From Eubacteriales bacterium (GTDB lineage Bacteria; Bacillota; Clostridia; Christensenellales; UMGS416), in NCBI GenBank assembly GCA_028709505.1, contig JAQVWW010000075.1, positions 1-6,562 on the forward strand: a stretch of DNA of 6,562 bases, given 5' to 3'. This document shows, piece after piece, positions 1 through 4,627 of this stretch. The position numbers and the translations under genes are program-made. The notes under the pieces are model-generated. The model searched no databases and had not been told where the DNA came from. It was given only the letters and a program-made list of their open reading frames with translations. The stretch's first letter is position 1. Each line of letters opens with the position of its first letter.

Positions 1-512
1 CCCGGCAAATCCTTATCCTTTATAATTTTCGCTGTCAGCCATGAAAAAATGATGATTGCAATAACGGTAAGCACCCATCGAATGGCCATGAATTTGAGTC
101 CTAAAAACTTTGCTTCATTAAGGAGCATCGGAACTTTAATGACAGCCCATGAGCTTAGGATAATGACAATATTCCGAATGGAAGCTCCCTTCTTGTGAAG
201 CATAACGCACATCGGAAACGCTGCGTAAACCGGGCCTGCCGAAATACTGCCAACCAAAAAGGAAAAAAAGATACCTTTCGCTTTAGCGTCTTTACCCAAA
301 TACTGCATGATTTTTTCCTTCGGAACCCACATGTCCAAAAGTGCTGTCAGAATGAAGATGACAGGCATAATCATAAGCATTTCTTTGATATAGTACCCGC
401 TGCTTTTCACAGACTCAATGCCCATTGCCGGTTTTGCGATGAACATGATAATATAAGCCATAGCCACAATGACCAAGAACAGATTTTCTTTTATCTTCTT
501 TATGATTGTCAT
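1..512 (-). CDS. Half-size permease B (PF03773 / ArsP_1-like), 3' end cut by window edge
   Basis: This is an integral membrane protein, probably one half of a permease of the PF03773 family (YraQ/ArsP-like); the substrate cannot be told. I translated 170 codons from ATG at 512 with no stop before the left edge, so the C-terminus is missing, perhaps by only a few residues. Five hydrophobic segments are visible at about residues 10-27, 45-62, 80-104, 112-128 and 144-162. The third carries the glycine-rich signature GSISAGPVYAAFP (88-100), typical of this family, and a KFMAIR motif follows at 140-145. Its ATG overlaps the TGA of the preceding permease gene as ATGA, with a GGGGGTG ribosome binding site at 518-524 inside that gene, so the two are probably translationally coupled. 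It is the distal gene of the cupin-permease operon. The family call is from motif memory; membrane location is secure, function is not. Confidence 0.85.
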   Translation of the reverse strand, partial: MTIIKKIKENLFLVIVAMAYIIMFIAKPAMGIESVKSSGYYIKEMLMIMPVIFILTALLDMWVPKEKIMQYLGKDAKAKGIFFSFLVGSISAGPVYAAFPMCVMLHKKGASIRNIVIILSSWAVIKVPMLLNEAKFLGLKFMAIRWVLTVIAIIIFSWLTAKIIKDKDLP

Positions 513-991
513 ATCATCACCCCCATCACAAGCGCAATCACAATTGCAAAAAGAAAGCTAAGACCGTTTCGGATGGCGGTAAACTTTGTACCAAACGCCT
601 TCTTTTCAAAAGGGAATGTTACGATTCCCACCATAGTCAGAGTCGTCAGGAACGCAACAGACGGAACCACGCTAACGCCTGCATTCACCAATGTGCCCAC
701 CAGTGGAAACGCAATAAAAGCAGGAACCAGCGTGATGGCCCCGAGCAGCGCTCCACCAATAGTCGCCAGTAGGGCAGATTGGTCACTCAGAAACGCTGCA
801 ATTTCAGTGGGTGGCAGCAGAGTTAGGATCAGGCCGATTGCAAAAACAATGGAAAGGATGCTCACGACCATCCCTTTTCCCATTCCTAGCGCCATTTTAA
901 GCGCCTGTTTTGTTTTCACTTTGTCTTTAGTAAGGGATACCCCAAGAAAAATCAATGTGCCGACCCATATTGCCAGCGTAAAAACATCCAT
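509..991 (-). CDS. Half-size permease A (PF03773 / ArsP_1-like)
   Basis: This 160-residue protein is almost entirely hydrophobic, with about five membrane segments (residues 3-20, 41-60, 73-101, 107-126 and 142-160). It matches the following gene in layout. The motif PAFIAFP (90-96) corresponds to PVYAAFP in the partner, and KFTAIR (136-141) corresponds to KFMAIR, at exactly the same distance of 41 residues from the AFP proline to the KF phenylalanine. I infer that the two are homologous halves forming one heterodimeric permease, as known for split members of PF03773. The ATG at 991 is preceded by AAGGGGAG at 999-1006, seven bases away. It lies 24 bases downstream of the cupin gene and overlaps the next gene by four bases. 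The substrate is unknown: some relatives export organoarsenicals, but no arsenic-linked gene is visible here. Confidence 0.85.
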   Translation of the reverse strand: MDVFTLAIWVGTLIFLGVSLTKDKVKTKQALKMALGMGKGMVVSILSIVFAIGLILTLLPPTEIAAFLSDQSALLATIGGALLGAITLVPAFIAFPLVGTLVNAGVSVVPSVAFLTTLTMVGIVTFPFEKKAFGTKFTAIRNGLSFLFAIVIALVMGVMI

Positions 992-1015
992 ACATATACT
1001 CCCCTTACAATAAAA

Positions 1016-1330
1016 TTATTTCTTCGGAGCGGGCGCCTTTACAACGATTAACTCCAATGTATCCACATGAAGGTTTCTGACATTCATCTTCGTATTAAAC
1101 GGAATCTTCAGCAGAGTCCCCGAAGTATGCTCATGAATTTCCTGCCCGTCAAGCTCGATCGAGAGTTTGCCTCGGATCACGGTCATATAGACATTAGAAT
1201 TGGAAAAATGCTCGGGAAGCCCCTCGTTTTGCGGGAACACCATATGCAGGTAGTGAACATTCTCATCAAACAGAACCTTTTCGATCGACTTCCCATTTCC
1301 TTCAGCCAATTTATAAACCTGTTCAATCAT
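1016..1330 (-). CDS. Small cupin-fold protein
   Basis: A 104-residue single-domain protein with a cupin-like pattern. The stretch EHFSNSNVYMTVIRGKLSIEL (40-60) occupies the place of cupin motif 1, ending in the characteristic V-I-R-G turn. SGTLLKIPFNTKMNVRN (70-86) occupies the place of motif 2, with its G, IP and final N retained. Canonical metal ligands are mostly absent: only His41 of motif 1 remains, the second His and the Glu are replaced, and the motif 2 His position is Met82 or a neighbour. It may therefore bind a ligand without a metal, or bind metal through other histidines (H26, H29, H66, H68). The start is secure: AAGGAGGTG at 1337-1345 stands six bases before ATG at 1330. It is the first gene of the operon with the two half-permeases and is transcribed away from the Crp-type regulator. 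Being cytosolic, it could be a sensor or accessory for the transported compound; that is inference. Confidence 0.8.
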   Translation of the reverse strand: MIEQVYKLAEGNGKSIEKVLFDENVHYLHMVFPQNEGLPEHFSNSNVYMTVIRGKLSIELDGQEIHEHTSGTLLKIPFNTKMNVRNLHVDTLELIVVKAPAPKK

Positions 1331-1365
1331 TTATAGCACCTCCTTTACAACAATACGGAAATACG

Positions 1366-1379
1366 AACATTATAATGTT
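1366..1379. repeat. 14-bp perfect palindrome containing TATAAT on both strands
   Basis: AACATTATAATGTT is its own reverse complement, so it presents a -10 hexamer in both directions (1371-1376 on plus, 1374-1369 on minus). Only the minus direction fits the position of a gene start well; no good plus-strand -35 is found 16 to 18 bases upstream. It could also be a second operator. Confidence 0.5.
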
Positions 1380-1397
1380 TCGTTTTGTGCATAGATA
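1369..1397 (-). promoter_or_regulatory. Probable activator-dependent promoter of the cupin-permease operon
   Basis: On the minus strand a perfect TATAAT lies at 1374-1369. The hexamer 17 bases upstream (1397-1392, TATCTA) matches TTGACA poorly, which suggests a need for an activator. A start point near 1362-1363 would give a leader of about 32 bases with the strong ribosome binding site of the cupin gene. A 14-bp palindrome is centred at 1404.5, roughly position -42, where class II Crp/Fnr activators bind. Confidence 0.5.
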
Positions 1398-1424
1398 GAC
1401 ACATATGTGTCCTTCTGCCATAAT
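1396..1424 (+). promoter_or_regulatory. Probable promoter of the Crp-family regulator gene
   Basis: TAGACA at 1396-1401 (5 of 6 to consensus) and CATAAT at 1419-1424 (5 of 6) are separated by exactly 17 bases. Transcription would begin near 1431, just ahead of the ribosome binding site at 1433-1440, giving a very short leader. The palindrome at 1398-1411 overlaps the -35 and spacer, so bound protein there should block this promoter. Confidence 0.5.
1398..1411. promoter_or_regulatory. Candidate operator, perfect palindrome GACACATATGTGTC
   Basis: A perfect 14-bp inverted repeat lies in the divergent region between the regulator gene and the cupin-permease operon. It covers part of the plus-strand -35 and spacer and is centred about 42 bases upstream of the inferred minus-strand start. 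Crp/Fnr proteins bind such two-fold symmetric sites as dimers, so the adjacent regulator is the obvious candidate. It is not a textbook Crp (TGTGA-N6-TCACA) or Fnr (TTGAT-N4-ATCAA) site. The palindrome is seen; its binding partner is inferred. Confidence 0.55.
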
Positions 1425-1432
1425 ATTTGAAA

Positions 1433-1440
1433 AGAGGTGA
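1433..1440 (+). promoter_or_regulatory. Ribosome binding site deciding the regulator start
   Basis: AGAGGTGA at 1433-1440 stands seven bases before GTG at 1448. An upstream in-frame TTG at 1427 would place this site inside the coding region and has no ribosome binding site of its own. The ATG at 1440 is out of frame and meets a stop after three codons. GTG 1448 is therefore the best start. Confidence 0.7.
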
Positions 1441-1447
1441 TGCGGCT

Positions 1448-2101
1448 GTGATAGAGAAAGTAAATGACATACCATTGTTTTCGCAATTGTCTTTGAATAC
1501 GCTTATGCCGCTGATTTCCGACAATCATTTATATTTAAAAAGCTATTTAAAAGGTGCGACGGTTTATAACCAAAAGGATAGCTGTAAGACGCTTGATATT
1601 GTTCTTTCTGGCAGCCTTGTCGCGTATTCACTTTTAGAAAGTGGCTCGGCCATGACGATGTTTGAATTTTCTAGAGGGCAGATGCTGGGAGCAAATTTGT
1701 TGTTTGGTGATACCAACGCATACCCGTTCACGATCTACTGTATGTCCGATGCGCAGATTTTACATGTCACCAGGAAAGCGGTGTCGGATTTTTTACGCGA
1801 CTATCATTTTACGATGCAGTTTATCAAAATGTTATCGCTTAACTCACAGAAGTTGAACCGAAGAATTACGATGGCGACACAGAAAACCCTTCGTGAGAAC
1901 CTTTTAGAATACTTCAGGCAGCAATCTATTTTGCAACACTCGAATAGCATTATGTTGCCCATCAGCAAAAAGCAGCTTGCCGATTATCTTGGTGTGCAGC
2001 GGCCATCGTTGTTTCGAGAGTTAAAAAAACTTAAAGGTGAAGGTATAATTGACGTTTCCAACCGAACTATTCGATTAAATCATATTCAGGATTTAGACTA
2101 A
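1448..2101 (+). CDS. Crp/Fnr-family transcriptional regulator
   Basis: A 217-residue protein from GTG 1448, the usual size for Crp/Fnr regulators. The N-terminal half (about residues 8-120) is a cNMP-binding-type beta-roll with the DIVLSGSLVAY strand pattern. A long dimerisation helix follows (about 120-147). A C-terminal winged helix-turn-helix (about 171-210) has the recognition helix QRPSLFRELKKL (184-195), keeping the two arginines typical of the family but with Pro where Crp has Glu. The cAMP phosphate cassette is absent: the G-E pair reads G-Q and there is no arginine in the expected place, so cAMP is an unlikely ligand. Only two cysteines (46 and 98) are present and there is no N-terminal cysteine cluster, so an Fnr-type iron-sulfur centre is unlikely. 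It is divergent from the cupin-permease operon and probably controls it and itself through the palindrome at 1398-1411. The effector is unknown and may be the transported compound. Confidence 0.9.
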   Translation: MIEKVNDIPLFSQLSLNTLMPLISDNHLYLKSYLKGATVYNQKDSCKTLDIVLSGSLVAYSLLESGSAMTMFEFSRGQMLGANLLFGDTNAYPFTIYCMSDAQILHVTRKAVSDFLRDYHFTMQFIKMLSLNSQKLNRRITMATQKTLRENLLEYFRQQSILQHSNSIMLPISKKQLADYLGVQRPSLFRELKKLKGEGIIDVSNRTIRLNHIQDLD

Positions 2102-2200
2102 CCGGTAAACGACAAGCAATTCAAGTGTAGGCACACTCGTTACAGCCCTGTCGAGAAGCCGATTTATGTGGTGACACAAACTAGTTTGCTCTCTGCACCC

Positions 2201-2218
2201 AATCGAAAGCGCGGGTAT
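2201..2218 (+). repeat. 18-bp direct repeat, copy 1
   Basis: AATCGAAAGCGCGGGTAT is repeated identically at 2274-2291, a period of 73 bases. The flanking bases differ on both sides, so the repeat is sharply bounded. Confidence 0.85.
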
Positions 2219-2266
2219 GAAACTATCCTCTCTGAAAAATGAAACCCTCCGAAAAAATGAAACTAT
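2217..2266 (+). repeat. Three ATGAAAC short repeats
   Basis: ATGAAAC occurs at 2217, 2239 and 2257. The first and third extend to ATGAAACTAT. The second and third are preceded by CTCTGAAAA and CTCCGAAAA respectively, so a longer unit of about 16 bases is imperfectly repeated. They lie in and between the two copies of the 18-bp repeat. The spacing (22 and 18 bases) could suit a protein-binding array. Confidence 0.6.
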
Positions 2267-2273
2267 TTCAGGT

Positions 2274-2291
2274 AATCGAAAGCGCGGGTAT
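2274..2291 (+). repeat. 18-bp direct repeat, copy 2
   Basis: Identical to 2201-2218. It bounds the ATGAAAC-rich segment on its right side, so the two copies bracket about 55 bases. Confidence 0.85.
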
Positions 2292-2366
2292 ATGGAACGG
2301 CGCTCATTCGTAGAAAATCACAGTTTTTTAACGACAGGCTGGCGGCGCAAGGAGAACAGGAAAGTG

Positions 2367-2397
2367 CCGAAAAAGCCCCATTTTAAGCCTTTTTCGG
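2367..2397. repeat. Hairpin with 9-bp perfect stem
   Basis: CCGAAAAAG (2367-2375) pairs with CTTTTTCGG (2389-2397) around a 13-base loop. Neither side has a T-tract immediately after the stem, so it is not a standard intrinsic terminator. It may be a relic of an element end or a weak secondary structure. Confidence 0.5.
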
Positions 2398-2453
2398 GTA
2401 TAAAATAAGAACGCTAACCTCGATACTCACTGTATCAATATTAGCGTTCTTAT
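2398..2453 (-). terminator. Intrinsic terminator of tRNA-Ala
   Basis: Arms of 13 perfect base pairs, 2405-2417 and 2441-2453, enclose an inner 5-bp stem (GATAC 2422-2426 with GTATC 2432-2436). In the minus direction the outer stem starts right after the encoded CCA of tRNA-Ala and is followed by CTTATTTTATA, a moderately T-rich tail. The stem is long and AT-rich for a terminator, but position and orientation fit. Confidence 0.65.
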
Positions 2454-2454
2454 A

Positions 2455-2530
2455 TGGTGGAGATAAGGGGATTCGAACCCCTGACCTTCGCATTGCGAAC
2501 GCGACGCTCTACCAACTGAGCCATATCCCC
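2455..2530 (-). tRNA. tRNA-Ala, anticodon CGC
   Basis: The 76-base minus-strand sequence folds as a complete cloverleaf. It has acceptor GGGGATA with TATCTCC, D stem GCTC/GAGC, anticodon stem TCGCG/TGCGA with a terminal G-U pair, loop TTCGCAA, five variable bases, and T stem AGGGG/CCCCT with loop TTCGAAT. The acceptor third pair is G3-U70, the known identity element for alanyl-tRNA synthetase, and the loop places CGC at positions 34-36, which reads GCG alanine codons. Discriminator A and CCA are encoded. GCG codons are frequent in the neighbouring GC-rich genes, so a dedicated CGC isoacceptor makes sense. It is flanked by its own promoter and terminator and is transcribed alone. It sits at the border between the two compositional blocks. 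Confidence 0.95.
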
Positions 2531-2549
2531 GCAGCTTTTAGCTTTTCCT

Positions 2550-2577
2550 ATTATAGCAGGAAACCAATAAATTGCAA
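2550..2577 (-). promoter_or_regulatory. Promoter of tRNA-Ala
   Basis: On the minus strand TTGCAA (2577-2572) and a perfect TATAAT (2555-2550) are 16 bases apart, and TG one base before the -10 makes it an extended -10. Transcription would start near 2543, about 13 bases before the mature tRNA. It lies in the gap after ligA. Confidence 0.7.
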
Positions 2578-2620
2578 GGGCGTTTTTTAGCGCCGTCCGC
2601 CATCCAACCCGCGCCCGGCC

Positions 2621-4609
2621 TTATTCCGTATCCCGGGGGATTTCCTCGCCCAACATGGCTAAAAACTCCTCTTCGCTAAGCACGGCGATGCCCAGCTGCA
2701 GGGCTTTATCCAGCTTGCTTCCCGCTTCGTCTCCGGCCAGCACATAGCTGGTCTTGGCCGATACGCTGCCCGCCGTCTTGCCGCCATGCTTGTGTACGAT
2801 GGCTTCGGCATCCTTGCGCTTTAGGTGCGCCAGCGTGCCGGTCAACACCACCGTCTTGCCGTCCAGCGCGCCGCCGGACGCCGCTTTTTCCGGCGCAATG
2901 GGCGTAACGCCGGCATCCAATATCCGCTGCAGTACCTGCTGCGTATGGGTATCGCCAAAAAAATCGATAATAGACCGGGCCACCGTGTCGCCCACGTCGC
3001 GTATTTCCATCAACTCCTGGGCGGCGCTTTGGGTAAACGCGTCAAAGGTTCCAAAATGCCGGGCCAAATCCCGGGCCGTCTTCTCGCCCACGCCGGGGAT
3101 GCCCAGCGCAAAGATAAACCGCTCCAGCGGAATGCGCTTGCTCTTTTCCAGCGCCGCAAACAGGTTGTCGACTTTCTTCGGGCCAAAGCCCGGCAGTTCC
3201 AGCAGCGCATCGCGCTTCAGATAATATAGGTCCGCCACATCGCGCATGTGCAGCTTTTCAAAGAACATCGCCGCGGTTTTGCCGCTGAACGTCTCGATAT
3301 CCATGGCGTTGCGCGATGCAAAATGCGCCAGGCGCGACACCACCTGGGCCGGGCAGGCCAGCGCGTTGGGGCAAAACAGATGCGCGCCTTCCTCCACCAC
3401 ATCGGCGGCGCATACCGGGCAACGCGTGGGCTTTTCTACCGGCTTTGCGTCGCCGTCGTCGTCCATGCTGCCCATAATTTCGGGGATAACGTCGTTTGCG
3501 CGGCGAAGCCATACCCGGCGGCCGATGGCCACATTCTTGCGCTGGATATCGTCCCAGTTGTTCAGCGTGGCGCGCCGCACCGTGGCGCCGCCGATGTCCA
3601 CCGGCTCCAGCTCGGCCACCGGTGTCAGCTTGCCGGTACGCCCGGCGTCCCATACCACGTCCAGCACGCGGGTGGTCATCTCCTGGGCGGCAAACTTATA
3701 CGCCACCGCCCAGCGCGGGAAGCGGTTTGTGAAACCCAGCGCGTCGCGGGTGGCGAAGTCGCATACCTTTATGACCATGCCGTCGATGAGAAAATCCAGA
3801 CCCGGGCGCTGCTCCTCGCCTTCGCGCACCGCCTCCAGCACGCCGTCCAGCGTGGTGTGGTAGCGGATAAAATCGCTGCAGGGCAGCCGATTTTCACGGA
3901 TGAAATCTACCATTGCACGGTGATCGGCAAAGGTGCGGCCCTCGATATAGCCCACATTGTAGAAAAAGATGTCAATCTGCCGCTGGGCGGTCACCTTAGG
4001 GTCCAGGTTGCGCAGCGCGCCGGCTACGCCGTTGCGGGCGTTTTTCAGCGGCTCGGCGGCGGTGCTGTTGTAGCGTTCCAGCGCCGACAGGCGCATGATG
4101 CCTTCGCCCTGCACTTCAAAGCGGCCCTGGTAGGGTACCGTAAGGGGTAGCGAGCGAATGGTCTTGACCTGCTCCAGGATGCCTTCGCCTACGACGCCGT
4201 TGCCACGGGTGGCGGCTTGCGTAAGCTTGCCCCGATCGTAGGTTACGTTGACGGTCAGGCCGTCAAACTTATATTCCACGGCGTATTCCAGCGGCGGCAA
4301 ATTGCGCTGCGCCGCATCGATAACGCGCAGTGCGCGCTGCTGCCAGGCAGCCAGCTCGCCCTCGGTGCGCACCTTATCCATACTCCATAGCCGTGCCAGA
4401 TGCGTATGGGGCACAAAGGCTGAAACCGGCGCGCCGCCCACCCGCCGCGTGGGCGAATCAGCAAGCGCCACGCCGGTGCGCTGTTCCAGTGCCAGCAGCC
4501 GGTCAAACAGCGCATCGTATTGGGCATCGGAAATGCCGGGGTCATCCAGCACGTAATAGCGGTAGGCATGCTCGTTGAGCTGCTCTACCAGTCTGCGCAT
4601 CTCGTCCAT
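2621..4609 (-). CDS. ligA: NAD+-dependent DNA ligase LigA
   Basis: Seals nicks in duplex DNA with NAD+ as AMP donor, in replication and repair. At 662 residues it is close to the family's usual length of about 670. In order: domain Ia with the NMN-binding pattern HAYRYYVLDDPGISDAQYD (14-32); adenylation domain with nucleophile Lys114 in EYKFDG; EVQGEG (165-170) in motif III position; IDGMVIK with Lys281; AYKF with Lys305; OB domain VRRATLNNWDDI (344-355) and RRANDVIPE (369-377); Cys4 zinc finger at C397, C400, C413 and C419; helix-hairpin-helix repeats (about 455-550); C-terminal BRCT (about 580-653). Catalytic lysines and all four cysteines are present. Several usually conserved positions differ: TRGDG reads TRGNG, VRGE reads VQGE, NPRN reads NARN, and ATLHN reads ATLNN. 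The start is supported by AAGGAG at 4619-4624, nine bases before ATG. It follows pcrA by 17 bases, as in many Firmicutes. Confidence 0.96.
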   Translation of the reverse strand: MDEMRRLVEQLNEHAYRYYVLDDPGISDAQYDALFDRLLALEQRTGVALADSPTRRVGGAPVSAFVPHTHLARLWSMDKVRTEGELAAWQQRALRVIDAAQRNLPPLEYAVEYKFDGLTVNVTYDRGKLTQAATRGNGVVGEGILEQVKTIRSLPLTVPYQGRFEVQGEGIMRLSALERYNSTAAEPLKNARNGVAGALRNLDPKVTAQRQIDIFFYNVGYIEGRTFADHRAMVDFIRENRLPCSDFIRYHTTLDGVLEAVREGEEQRPGLDFLIDGMVIKVCDFATRDALGFTNRFPRWAVAYKFAAQEMTTRVLDVVWDAGRTGKLTPVAELEPVDIGGATVRRATLNNWDDIQRKNVAIGRRVWLRRANDVIPEIMGSMDDDGDAKPVEKPTRCPVCAADVVEEGAHLFCPNALACPAQVVSRLAHFASRNAMDIETFSGKTAAMFFEKLHMRDVADLYYLKRDALLELPGFGPKKVDNLFAALEKSKRIPLERFIFALGIPGVGEKTARDLARHFGTFDAFTQSAAQELMEIRDVGDTVARSIIDFFGDTHTQQVLQRILDAGVTPIAPEKAASGGALDGKTVVLTGTLAHLKRKDAEAIVHKHGGKTAGSVSAKTSYVLAGDEAGSKLDKALQLGIAVLSEEEFLAMLGEEIPRDTE

Positions 4610-4627
4610 GGCCGTTTGCTCCTTGTA

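Larger units (their letters stand above)
2102..2400. other. Gene-free, repeat-bearing segment, possible mobile-element relic
   Basis: No convincing gene is present on either strand. An open frame of 63 codons at 2217-2408 spans the repeats, has no ribosome binding site and shows no recognisable protein, so I treat it as chance. Visible structure includes a short hairpin AGTGT-AGGC-ACACT (2124-2137), a 12-bp palindrome CAAACTAGTTTG (2177-2188), an 18-bp direct repeat, three ATGAAAC motifs and a 9-bp hairpin at 2367-2397. Clustered short repeats of this kind resemble insertion-sequence ends, where transposase binds several copies (IS21-type ends have this character), but no transposase gene or defined end is visible. 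No T-tract terminator follows the regulator gene. Confidence 0.4.

Noticed and set aside
195..1013. 272-codon open frame on the plus strand
   Set aside because: It lies antisense to the two permease genes, is rich in unlikely His/Arg/Asn runs, lacks a recognisable domain, and ignores the clean ribosome binding sites on the other strand.
1427..1447. TTG at 1427 as the start of the Crp-family gene
   Set aside because: The ribosome binding site AGAGGTGA lies downstream of this TTG and fits GTG at 1448 instead; the predicted transcript may not even include the TTG.
2201..2291. CRISPR-like repeat pair
   Set aside because: There are only two copies of 18 bases, the intervening sequence itself contains short repeats, and there are no cas genes or further units.
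2217..2408. 63-codon open frame on the plus strand
   Set aside because: It starts inside the 18-bp repeat, has no ribosome binding site, is built from the ATGAAAC repeats and hairpin arms, and resembles no protein I know.
2580..2620. Terminator after ligA
   Set aside because: A short GGCG/CGCC pairing flanks an A-run in the minus direction, with no following T-tract, so no standard terminator can be supported.
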